Below are positions 9,913-20,000 of a stretch of DNA of 64,000 nt, piece by piece. The stretch covers positions 51,659,682-51,723,681 of the forward strand of contig NC_135211.1 in assembly GCF_052324685.1 (NCBI RefSeq), given 5' to 3'. The stretch is from Brachyhypopomus gauderio (lineage: Eukaryota; Chordata; Actinopteri; Gymnotiformes; Hypopomidae). The notes under the pieces are model-generated. The model had not been told where the DNA came from. It made no database searches and was given only the letters and a program-made list of their open reading frames with translations. The translations under genes were made by a program, and so were the position numbers. Each line of letters opens with the position of its first letter. Within the stretch, counting starts at the first letter, position 1.

Positions 9913-10037
9913 CTGTTCCTCTCTGCTGTTTATGATCACCATGTCTGCTTCTCTCTCTCTGCAGTCCTGTCTACTCTCAATCCAGCTCTTCTTTCCAGTA
10001 GATATGTAGTAGATACTGGAGCTGAAGTATCTCCATC
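9913..10037 (-). CDS. First CTLD exon of lectin copy A
   Basis: The exon is bounded by ATATCAG and CAG/GTGAGG and encodes [19 protein letters not shown], then [21 protein letters not shown]. These are the first beta strand and helix of a CTLD. It joins in phase 1 to the neck exon ending at 11613. It is three bases longer than the copy B exon, which keeps the frame. Confidence 0.8.
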
Positions 10038-10496
10038 CTGATATGGAAATCTATTTCTCAGAACACTTTTTTAACAAAGACCCAGGTTCTATACTGCATT
10101 ATGGAAAAAAATCTTAGTCTTGTTTATGGTGCTGGGACAGCACTATATAACATAAATAAGCATTATTATATAATTCATGCATTCATGGAAATTGAAAGGA
10201 CGTGTAGAAATTTCCAGTCTTTCGATCTTGCAGTGGTGACAAAACAATTTGACACGTCTCTAAACATGTTCATGATAATCACATTGCCACACTGGTGTCT
10301 CTGTATGTCAACACACAGGAAGAGCAGCACAGAGCCTCACCTCTGACATAAGTGTGTTGAATTACTTGGACAGAATAAAAAGAAGAAGCTTGGTGACAGT
10401 TTTTAGTAAATCAACTAAATCAAACTAAAGTATATCGACACTACCAGCTTTAGACAATTTCCTTGAGAACTTCCTATTGGTAATGGTCTCCAAATA

Positions 10497-10579
10497 ATAA
10501 TAATAATAATAATCTTTATTTGTATAGCACCTTTTATACATACATGCAACTTTACAGAATAAAAAAGAAACATTAAAAG
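10497..10579 (-). mobile_element. 3' tail fragment of an L2-like LINE
   Basis: An ATAATAAT run followed by CTTTATTTGTATAGCACCTT and TACATACATGCAACT matches the 3' end of the LINE at 26215-28325 (minus strand). The fragment stops where the LTR at 10580 begins and does not resume beyond it. Confidence 0.65.
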
Positions 10580-10875
10580 TGTGACGGGCAGGGTGAGCGA
10601 AACAAAAAGGAAGCGATCACGCCAAGTCTCAGGGAAAAAGGATGGTTTAATATGAAAAGTGTGCAAACCAAAACCCGTGAACTGATCTGAATTAAGGATA
10701 TAATAACCAGCGGTCAACTGGTACAAAGACAAGACATATATAGACAAACAAACGACCCTCAGGTGAGACGGATCGCGGGCTCCACCCACCTGAGGGACGA
10801 ACACAACACCACACCCACAGAACAAGCTGCCGCTGTAGATGGGGCGACCAGTAGGGGGCCCGTCGTACCGTGACA
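10580..10875 (-). mobile_element. Solo LTR-like element of TGTCACGG...CGTCACA type
   Basis: The plus strand starts TGTGACGGGCAGGGTGAGCG and ends GTCGTACCGTGACA, which on the minus strand gives TG...CA ends as in other solo LTRs here. No matching 5-bp target duplication is visible (AAAAG versus CAAAC), so one border may be rearranged. Confidence 0.5.
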
Positions 10876-11269
10876 CAAACATACACCTCGCTATATCCAC
10901 ATTTTCAACACCATGATCTCCACGAACAACTAGTAATTCATTATTAACGGATTCATTTCAAATAATTCATATTGAATAATTCCAGTTAAAACTATAGTAT
11001 ATCCCTTGGTTCAGTGGCTCTCAACCTCAGTCCTCACACTTATCTACAAATTTTTTATTATTTCTTGACCCTGATCTTGTTCAAAAAGCACTATAAATTT
11101 CCTGATAAGTTTGATCAGGTGCGGTGGGGTTGTGACTATGAAAATGTAGAACTGAAGTTAAGAACCACTGCGCAAGAGTAGCATTTCCTACCTTGATAAT
11201 AGAATACTTCTAATTAGCACAGTTTAAGATTTCACTTGCTCTCACACACCAATTTTAAACTCATTAATG

Positions 11270-11560
11270 GCTTATTCACTAAATGTCTCATCATGTTGTT
11301 GATGACACACTGATGTCTCTATATGTACATATACAGGAATCATTTCATTTTTGAATTACATGGACAGAAAAGCAAAGGACAAAAGCAAAAGGTACTTGCT
11401 AACATTACAAACAGCATAATACAATATAATTTTCACACTACTAGCCTGTTGCACCTCCAATGGTGCCCAAATGATTTAGAAAATGTCTCAGCATGTTGAT
11501 GATAATCAACTTTGACACACTGATGTCTCTATGTGTACATATACAGGATATAATATATAA
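11270..11560. repeat. Intronic duplication in lectin copy A
   Basis: The motif ATGTCTC...TGACACACTGATGTCTCTAT...GTACATATACAGGA occurs near 11283-11340 and again near 11483-11545, with a weaker match near 10262-10320. The same pair occurs inverted beside copy B (31180-31240 and 31380-31420), so the duplication predates separation of the two loci. Confidence 0.6.
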
Positions 11561-11612
11561 TATCATTTTCTTGAGTGCATAAGACTGTAATAGTATGCAA
11601 ATGATCACTTAC

Positions 11613-12723
11613 CCATTTCAAAAAACTTTTTTTGCAGTTCTTCTCTCTCTTTTTGTAGCTGGTCTCTCTCTGCAGTCAGGCTGTTGTATCTAGTCTGTAG
11701 TTGGTCTCTCTCTGCAGTCAGGCTGTTGTATCTAGTCTGTAGCTCGTCTCTCTCTGCAGTCAGGCTGTTGTATCTAGTCTGTAGCTGGTCTCTCTCTGCA
11801 GTCAGGCTGTTGTATCTAGTCTGTAGCTTGTCTCTCTGCAGTCAGGCTGTTGTATCTAGTCTGTAGCTGGTCTCTCCCTGCAATCAGGTTGCTGTGTCTA
11901 GTCTGTAGCTGGTCTCTCTCTGCAGTCAGGCTGTTGTATCTAGTTTGTAGCTGGTCTCTCTCTGCAGTCAGGTTGTTGTATCTGGTCTGTTGTTGGTTTC
12001 TCTCTAATATCACACTATTGTATCTATTCTGTAGCTGATCTCTCTCTGCAGTTAGACTATTGTAATTATTCTGTAGTAGGTCTTTCTCTGTCATCAGGTT
12101 GCTGTATCTGGTCTGTAGCTTGTCTCTCTCTAATATCACACTATTGTAACTGTTCTGTAGCTGGTCTCTCCCTGCAGTCAGGTTGCTGTGTCTAGTCTGT
12201 AGCTGGTCTCTCTCTGCAGTCAGGCTGTTGTATCTAATCTGTAGCTGGTCTCTCCCTGCAGTCAGGTTGCTGTGTATAGTCTGTAGCTGGTCTCTCTCTG
12301 AAGTCAGGCTGTTGTATCTAGTCTGTAGCCGGTTTCTCTCTGATATCACACTATTGTAACTGTTCTGTAGCTGGTCTTTCTCTGCAGTCAGGCTGTTGTA
12401 TTTGGTCTGTTGTTGGTCTCTCTCTAATATCACACTATTGTAACTGCTCTGTAGCTGGTCTCTTTCTGCATTCAGGCTGTTGTATGTGGTCTGTAGCTGG
12501 TCTCTCTCTGCAGTCAGGCTGTTGTATGTGGTCTGTAGCTGGTCTCTCTCTGCAGTCAGGCTGTTGTATCTGGTCTGTAGCCGGTCTCTCTCTGCATTCA
12601 GGCTGTTGTATCTGGTCTGTAACTTGACCCACATCACTATGATGACAGTCAGCAGGAGAACACACAGCAGCCCCAGACACACTGCAGTCAGTCTGTAGCG
12701 TCTGCTCCCTGGACTGTTGGTTT
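11613..12723 (-). pseudogene. Membrane and neck exon of lectin copy A: about 23 coiled-coil units
   Basis: After the acceptor TATCTTCAG the exon encodes a short tail with basic residues (SPGSRRYRL), a single hydrophobic segment (AVCLGLLCVLLLTVIIVMWV), and then about 23 tandem 42-bp units of 14 residues (LQTRYNSLTAERDQ type). Leu and Tyr/Leu recur with heptad spacing, as in the necks that oligomerise CD209-like lectins. One unit near 11830-11838 lacks two bases relative to the others and shifts the frame; the last four to five units and the final [15 protein letters not shown] are open only in the other frame. The exon ends at GG/GTAAGTG. Such tandem units often vary in number between alleles. 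Confidence 0.75.
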
Positions 12724-12817
12724 CTGAAGATACATCATATTTTTAAGAATTAAGTAAATACATTGCAATGTTTCATATGTTGAACTGGGAGGAGTAGTCA
12801 ATGCTTCACATGGATCT

Positions 12818-12882
12818 CAGACCACAAACAGTGTGTATATGTGTGGGACTAATATAACACTATACTAGTTTAGACCACAGTG
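12818..12882. repeat. Lectin-associated dispersed repeat
   Basis: CAGACCACAAACAGTGTGTA...ACACTATACTAGTTTAGACC is a copy of the 63-bp unit at 4999-5118. It lies just upstream of the neck exon of copy A on the minus strand. Confidence 0.55.
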
Positions 12883-13383
12883 TGTGTCAGGGCTTCTGTC
12901 ACCACCGGGGGGAGCCCACAAGCCAGACCACAGCGCAATCAGCAGTGATGACCTGCGCCTGTCTTCCTTGCTTCTTAAGGAAGACAGAGGCAATGTCTCA
13001 CTGCTGAGTTGTATGTCATCATTGCTGCCAACCTTCAGCCTGGTCTCCTTGGTCTCGTGCTGCGTTGGGAGATGTCTATATTTTTCTGTCTGTTCAAGTG
13101 ATTCCACTCCTGTGCCACTCTCTCTGGCTTCTCTCAAGTTTTTTTCTTTATTTTTTCTCTATCCAGGTTATTAGGTGGGTTGGGTAATTTTCCTTTTGTT
13201 GCTTTCATGAGAGAGCCAGCTTATTCCCTGGCGTCCTTAGTTTGTTTTTTCCCCTTTTTTGTGTTGAATAATTTGCCCGTTTTTCGAGTTTAATTATTTC
13301 CGTGAGTATTTCAGTTTTCTCCCATTTTTCACATTGAATATTTTCCACGAGTGTTTTGGTTCTTCTCCCGTTTATTGTGTTGA

Positions 13384-13743
13384 TGTGACGGTGGGGTCGT
13401 AGCGAAGGATGAGACACGGATCCCTCTGGCTTGACAGAATGTCACTTTTATTTTAGCGCTTAACGCGCACGAAAAACACAGATATAGCGCAATAGCGCAC
13501 GTAGAACACTCAGCATACACTCACAACGTGTAGACTTAGACAACGACGAGCACAGGACACTGCGCGAGCGCACATTAAATAGACAAACCACATTAGCCCC
13601 ACGTGATCACGAGACGATTCACAGGTGAGACTTATTAATCACACGACAAAACCCTAACCACGGATATCCACTGACGCAGACAAAGGACGTGGACAACATT
13701 GACACACGCCCAAAAGGGAGGGGCCGGGGTCCTCAACGTGACA
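13384..13743 (-). mobile_element. Solo LTR, 360 bp, with target duplication GTTGA
   Basis: The plus strand runs TGTGACGGTGGGGTCGTAGC to CCTCAACGTGACA. GTTGA is repeated directly at 13379-13383 and 13744-13748. On the minus strand the ends are TG...CA. Close relatives lie at 17885-18046 and about 23195-23518, sharing GTTGAGGACCCCGGCCCCTCC-type text. No internal genes remain, so it is a recombined solo LTR. Confidence 0.85.
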
Positions 13744-13748
13744 GTTGA

Positions 13749-16250
13749 TTATTTTTCCGCCAGTTTGTTTCTTTTTTTTACATGGACTGGCACTTTGGTT
13801 CGCTTAGCGTCAAAACTCCGCGTCTGAAATAATTACCATCTGTCACGGTGAGCAGGGGAGGGGAAGCTGAGAGAGGTGCAAACGATGAACATTTACTGAC
13901 ATGAGACAAACACAGCTGCAAATACAAATACACCACGACAATGACATACACAAATATCCTAACATAACAAGGAGAAGGTGCAGACAAACAGGACAGCTAA
14001 CAAGAGGGAATGGTAACATATCAACTATACACAGAACAATAGACAGATATGCGTACAGCGGGTACCGTACCTATACTTACACCATCAATTTTCTCTCTCT
14101 CTTTCTCTCTCTGTCTGTCTCTCATTACTCTCTGATGGTTTGAAAAGTTATGTTTCCATTTCAGCTCTTATTTCAGCAGAGATCCAGGACATACTACAGC
14201 TGAAATATCTCTGCTGTGTGATCTTGTTGGAGGATGAATAAAGCCAGAGTCTGCAGATGTACAGCTAATAACTTCCCAACAATTAACCAGTTATAGCTTT
14301 AATGCGTAGTAATAATAATAACAATGCATATGTAATAATATTTTGGTGAACGATTAATGCAACAGTGAAATGGAAGTGATCCTAATGTAGCCCTGTGCTA
14401 TATTTTGGGTTCATTTCCATACATGGGATGGTTTCAGTTCATTAAGGACCCTATTATGCAGAAGCACATATTAAACATATATAAAACATATTAAACATTA
14501 ATGAATCTTCGAACAAAAGCGATACATTCAAAATTTCCTATCCCATCTACATGCCTACCGAGTTTTAGACGTCTACATGCAGCCGATCGCGAGATATCCG
14601 GCTTTGAAGTTGACCACAAAAGTGCACCCCGCGAGGGGGTCTCCCGACATATCCATTTATAAAACATATTTATGATGTGAGATGTCTTAACGTTTTGTCA
14701 CCTAAAAATCGTTTACTAATAAGGCTTTAATTTAAGACCTTAACATCGTAGATCCGTTGTGGTTAAATACCTTAAAAAGCTTGCTCACCTCACTGCAAAA
14801 TTTCGCATAATCCACTTCCTGGATGACCTCTTATTATAAAGCTGCAGGGATCCTGCTTTGATTTGAGTGGTTTTTATTGGTCTGAAGGGGGGGTAGTGAC
14901 TTTGAATGACAGGTTCTACAACCTCTCACCGGCAAGGTGCGAAGGGGAGGGGGAAGTGGGCTCACCAATCAGCCTACTGAGACAATCTGGCGCCTTAGAA
15001 GTGATTGAAAGCTGTTCTAACCAATAGTTTACTTCCTTCTGAAGCTAACCAGCCCTCATTTGCCATGATTGGTGGATGATTTATTTTAAACGACGCTTCG
15101 AAAAATCCCGGTTCATTATAGCAACATAAGCTAACCTTTGCTAACCTAAGCTAAGCTCCCCAGAACACACTGTTCGGCGAAACTGAAGCAGTCGTGGATT
15201 ATTTTGTTCGTTTTTATTCTGATTGTGGATACTTTTGAACATCACAGAAAATAAAAGGATTACTTTTTATGGAATATATGAGCAATTTTCGGAATTTTCG
15301 CCAGTATTGGAGCTTTTGAGTGCTGGAGTACTCGGTATCGTGTCGGATGCTACCGGAGTTGGCCGCGTAAGCTTAGCATAACGTACCGTTCCTAATTAGA
15401 CATGAAATTTATTCATTGTAATTTTCTGGTCTTTCTGTAATATGTGCTTCGTTGTTGTTTAAAATAGCTCCTCGGTTTCATGTATGGAATTTGTTAGCAT
15501 GTTAGCTTGGTTGGCTATGGGTGTGTACCGGGTGTGTCTCATACTTAGCATACTTGGACTTTGGAATGTTGGACTGGACATACCTTGGACAAAGTGGAAT
15601 AACTTTGCAATGCTTAGATATTAGTGATATTAGAAAAGACCATAGCGAATTATATTGCAAATTTATAGACAGATTGGAATAACTATGTGAATATATACTG
15701 GTCAATTTCAAGCTCAAGTTCAAGTTTTTTTGGCCATGTTCTTCTGTAATATAAGCTCTCAAATAAAACCACAATTATGGAAATATAAGCCTAGAGATGA
15801 ATCAATATGTTGGCCTAACTGTCTTCTTCAGTTTGAGCCCTGAATGAATCATTTTCCTATATGTACAACTTGAGATATCTAGTGTTGAAGTGTACTAGTA
15901 CCATTCGCTCAGAAATGCAGCCATTGGGCTGTAAAGCATCAAAGGGGGTCATAGATGCAGTATAGGGTTAGGATGCTTACTGGTATAGAGCTGAAGTGTT
16001 GAACGTTTCATTTTGTTTTATTTAAAATCCATTGTAATTTCATTGAAATATATTTTTAGATAAAAAGTAAAGACATTTTATTTACAACTCCTTATTCCAT
16101 TGTTATCCTATTACGTATTTAAAAGATTGAGAGTATTACAAGACATTTACAAGGTAATAGCACTCATAACCAATCCGATTAAAACTACTACTGTTTTATC
16201 ACCACAACTGATAAGAACTCAGGGTGCCCCATAATTATTTAGTTGAGTTA
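13749..16250. other. Large intron of lectin copy A, no gene seen
   Basis: This sits between the neck exon and first exon of copy A. It contains a GATAC/ACACAA-rich patch (13900-14090), a CT-repeat (14093-14125), and a part around 14550-15120 without ORFs that has the look of an interspersed repeat. No exon is convincing. Confidence 0.35.
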
Positions 16251-16813
16251 CCTGTTTTAGAGATCTTGCCATGTAATGTAGGCAAAGGGGCACTACACTA
16301 AAATCATGATCCTTAAAAAGGATCTGGTCCCAGAAAAGGGCCGGTCCCCAAGCACAGGAGAGACGCCCACTCAGACATATACATACCCACCCACACATAT
16401 CACACCACTCCCCTGTTCTCAATCTCCCACCCACTAGTCCTGCCATCATCAGTGTCCTCACCTGTGCCTCATTTACATCCTGTCACTCACTCACATTTAA
16501 GCTCCCAGGTTCAAGCCTCCAGTGCTGTGCATTGTGACCCAGATGTGCTGCTGAAATCTGTTGCTGCTACAGCTCTGATCTGCTCCTTAACTGACTTGAG
16601 TATATTATTCAGTTCATTGTGAACCTTGGACTCTGTCCTGTGTTGCCAGCATCACCGTCTGTTTGGACACGGTGCTAAAGGAACCAATCTTGTGACCAGA
16701 AGGTCATGGGTTAAATTCTGAAGTGCCCTTGAGCAAGGCACTTAATCCCAACTGCTACCCAGGCACTGGGCTAGGACATTGCACCGCTCTGGGCATGTGT
16801 GTACCACAACCCC

Positions 16814-16818
<5 letters not shown>

Positions 16819-16891
<73 letters not shown>
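16819..16891. repeat. (GT)n microsatellite
   Basis: About 36 uninterrupted GT dinucleotides, in the long intron of lectin copy A. ORFs read through it are artefacts of the simple repeat. Confidence 0.95.
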
Positions 16892-16893
<2 letters not shown>

Positions 16894-17292
16894 CTCATTG
16901 CACAGTTGGGTACATTTCAGAGGGCTAATTTTGACTGAGGTGAAAACTAACAATAGGGCAATTTAATAACTTCATACACGATGGATATTAAGGATGTGCC
17001 TCTACCACCCTGGCCTTCATCTCGCTGTCCTGAAATATTGTGAAAATTGACAATATGGCAACTTTATGCACCCTGGCCTTTGTGTCTCTCTGTCCTCTCG
17101 TAACAAAAGTCAGCTGTGGATATTTCTTTTTACATTGTTACACTCTGTAAGACTGAAATTAAAGACTGAAGTAAATCATGGACACATTATCTAAATGTTT
17201 CTCACTGTATCTTACTTTTTTGTTTCAAAGACATAAATAAGAGACAGACAGAGCGAGAGAGAGAGAGAGAGAGAGCATGTGAATGTACTGAC

Positions 17293-17434
17293 CTGAGATC
17301 TCAGTTTTCTTGTTTCTGGTCCTCTGAGTCTGTAGTTCATCCTTCATGTTTTCATATGAATCCTCACTGTCTGAATCAGACCTGTTGTCTTCAGGAACTT
17401 CTGTATTTACATATATATTCTCATTCATTTCCAT
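17293..17434 (-). CDS. Cytoplasmic first exon of lectin copy A
   Basis: The ATG at 17434 opens MEMNENIYVNTEVPEDNRSD, followed by an acidic stretch with SYEN and a basic end (TQRTRNKKTEIS). The exon ends at CAG/GTCAGT in phase 1, the phase needed to join the membrane exon at 12723. YVN fits a YxN SH2-binding context. The tail matches the orphan exon at 5578-5764 in layout. A GA-rich run (17247-17275) lies just inside the following intron. Confidence 0.7.
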
Positions 17435-17884
17435 TTTCTCTCTGCAAAATAAAATGAATCAGTTCAGACAGATGAAGCAGTTTGTGTTCAAATGATTTTT
17501 GATCAAACTAAGAGAAAAGCTGCTGGCTGAAACTACACCCTACTGGCTGCTGGCTGAAACTATATGTGTGTCTCACTAACCCCTTCACCAATGTGGCTTC
17601 TTGGGCATCTGCATGTGACACGATATGTAAAATTAAGATGTAAACTCACTTATTAAAGAGAAATCAAGCAGAAGTCTCCCTTTGAGCATGTGACCCAAAA
17701 TAAAAACAGGAAACAAGAAAACTTGACTGCATACGGGATCCTGACGCTGCATGGTGTTGAAACTTCATTTTGATTCATGAACTTGAAGAGTAGAAATTAT
17801 TGTACAGTCTCTGTACATTTCTTACTCTGTAAGTTATTATTAACACACTGCAACTAACAGTGTGGCACATAGAATCATCTACAG

Positions 17885-18046
17885 TGTCACGTTGAGGACC
17901 CCGGCCCCTCCCTTTGGGCGTGTGTTTACGTCGTCTGCGTCTACACGTCTGCGTCTGTGGATCTCCGTGGGTGAGGTTACGTCTTGTGATTGTCTCACCG
18001 TCTCACCTGTGGCTTGTCTCGTCACCACGTGGGGTTTATGTGGTTT
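17885..18046 (+). mobile_element. LTR fragment (TGTCACGTTGAGGACC family), interrupted
   Basis: It starts TGTCACGTTGAGGACCCCGG and follows the 13384-13743 LTR (inverted) up to GTGGTTTGTCTAT, where unrelated sequence begins. The break is at the point where the relative continues TTTAATGTGCG, probably the LTR's promoter region. Confidence 0.65.
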
Positions 18047-18240
18047 GTCTATAGAGGGTTTTCCATCCACCGAGTTTTTGCGCATTTTGAAAATGCGCAT
18101 GAAAAAAGCTGGATGGAAAAAGTCCAAAATTCAAAAAAAGCCCCAAATATCGCAAAAAGATTTTTACGCTAGGAGGAGGTGGAAAAGTTAGACTATCGCA
18201 TCGCCAAAATTCGGAAAAACTGGATGGAAAAGGGTTTTTC
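18047..18240. mobile_element. Fold-back MITE with TTTTCCATCC / GGATGGAAAA arms
   Basis: TTTTCCATCCA at about 18059 pairs with TGGATGGAAAA near 18109 and again near 18221. Between them TTTGCGCATTTTGAAAATGCGCA is a near-perfect palindrome. Short inverted units of this kind, without coding capacity, are typical MITEs. It truncates the LTR on its left. Confidence 0.5.
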
Positions 18241-18249
18241 GCATAAACG

Positions 18250-19244
18250 ATGACGTATCATGCCTCAAGTCATGTGGTTCTGTACATGATCGCGATGTAA
18301 AGATGGCAAATGCATCAACAGTTCTGGAGAGAGCAAAAATTGAATTTAACTTCTCCATGTATAGAAAAGAAAAATAAAAAAATGTTTCAAAACCTCAACA
18401 TGCAAAAATGCGTAACTGCCAGATGGATGTAAAACCACTATTGTTTGGCGACACGCCGGTGTTCGAAACGGACTACGAGAGAGTGCACATCGTCCTCCTC
18501 TGCCCAGTATTTTGCTCACCAATATACAATCATTGAATAACAAGCTGGATGACATCAGGGCTCGAGTCCGCTTCCAAAGGGACACACGTGTGTAACATAT
18601 CGACCAGAGAGAGAGGGATCCAACTGCGGAAGTATAGCGCTTTTATTTAAATGTATCACGTGTACAGAAAACGGCATATGAATCACTAGCACTAAGAGGA
18701 ATGGAGATAGTGTTTTCTTGGGGTGGTCGGGACGGTCCAGGGTCGTAACGGGAGAGCAGAATCCAGGAGGTACAGAAGGGCTAGGCAGGAGACGAGGTCT
18801 GGGGAGTGAGCAAGCGTCAGAACACAGGAGATGGAACAGGCAATGGAAACGCTCGGTATGCTGCATGGGAACGGCAATACATCACTACTTCATGACTAGG
18901 AAGTGGTGGGAAGATGTATAATATGACAAAAAAGGGGCGTGGTGATTAGTGACAGGTGAGGCTGGTAGGGACAGATTAGTTGGCATTCCTTACAACGTGT
19001 TATGTTTGGGTGTGTCAATAAATTCGGACCACTTCCATCGCTCATTCTCTTTAATTCTCTGCTCCCTTATCTCTCTCTGACCTCCCTACAGGAGGGGAGG
19101 GGTATTACATGACAGTATATAGCGTTACACTTCATTACGATCGTAAATAGATATGCAAACACAACATCTCCCCCGTTATGTCATTATGAACTTCTTTCCC
19201 ATAATATTTTTTTAGGGCAGCAATCCGCCTACACCCTTTACATA
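18250..19244. other. Gene-free stretch
   Basis: No exon with splice borders or known domain is seen. Around 18590-18720 the text GACCAGAGAGAGAGGGATCCAACTGCGGAAGTATAGCGCTTTTATTTAAATG resembles LTR 3' regions read on the minus strand, so an unbounded LTR fragment may be present. Confidence 0.3.
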
Positions 19245-19992
19245 TGTCACGCCCAACTCCGCCCTCCTCCCTTGTCCCGCCTTGTTTCCCTGTTGCCATA
19301 GTTCCCTTCTGTCTGTCACGCCCCTGTCTTCAGTGCTCCCACCTATGTCTTGTTTAGTTCCCTGTCCCAGTGCATTTTAGTCCTTCTGTTTCAGCCATCT
19401 GTGTTGGTCATTGTGTTCGTGAATTCTCCCTTTTCGTGCCCTGCCCCGCTCTATGCTGCTTGGTTATCTGTCTTTATCTAAGTTTCGTTTTCGTGATTGC
19501 CTTGTGTCTGTGCCCCTTTCTACATTCGGTCTCTCGGTGGTTGTAAGTCTTTCGTGTTTTGCCTTCTTGTTTATCGTGGTTGTCTCTGTTAGTTCGCTGT
19601 AGTGGTTATTTGGGTTTTGTCCTTTGTTTCCTTGCCTTTAGTCTTATGTTTTATGGCTATGCACGTTATTGTTTCTTATGTCTTCCAATTGGTTTAGTTT
19701 TTCATGTAGTCAGACTAGGTTTTCCCTCATTAGTTCCTATCGTTAGTATTGATTATGTTTAATGCTCTAGCATACACCTGCACCTTGTTTATAACCCCAT
19801 GTCTCGTGACTGCTATGTTTATTATTAGTTTTAGTTATGGTAATCGTTGTGTTGGTGGTTGTGTGTTTCCTAGTGTTCTTGTGTTTCCTTGTTGTCTATG
19901 TTCGCTTCTCGTGTTCAGTATTTTCGTTTTCTTATTTAAATAAATTGTTTACCTGCACTTGCGTCATCCCAGTCCTTACCAAACACCAAACA
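19245..19992 (+). mobile_element. Solo LTR, 748 bp, with CATA flanks
   Basis: It begins TGTCACGCCCAACTCCGCCC and ends TTACCAAACACCAAACA. CATA is repeated at 19241-19244 and 19993-19996. The end carries CCTGCACTTGCGTCATCCC, similar to the 3' portion of the LTR at 59551-60159 (CTGCACTTGCGTCATG), so both are related Gypsy-type LTRs. It lies next to opposite-strand Gypsy pol, but orientation shows the two are separate insertions. Confidence 0.75.
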
Positions 19993-20000
19993 CATAGTCT

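Larger units (their letters stand above)
9358..17434 (-). pseudogene. C-type lectin receptor copy A (five exons, disrupted)
   Basis: Exon 1 (17293-17434) encodes the cytoplasmic tail. Exon 2 (11613-12723) encodes the membrane segment and neck. Exons 3-5 (9913-10037, 9703-9809, 9358-9604) encode the CTLD. All junctions have GT/AG borders and compatible phases. The domain shows [39 protein letters not shown] and WICEKN, so it belongs to the CD209/ASGR-like group. EPN is the calcium-site motif associated with mannose-type binding; the usual WND is WAD here. Two lesions are visible: a 2-bp loss in one neck unit (about 11830-11838) shifts the frame and meets a stop, and TAG at 9541-9543 interrupts the last CTLD exon. 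Sequencing error could explain one, but two suggest a pseudogene. The normal C-terminal stop is also absent, so the frame runs on to TAA at 9358. Confidence 0.75.

Noticed and set aside
11684..12698. Plus-strand ORFs with LYLVCSWSLSAVRL repeats
   Set aside because: Reverse reading of the 42-bp lectin neck units.
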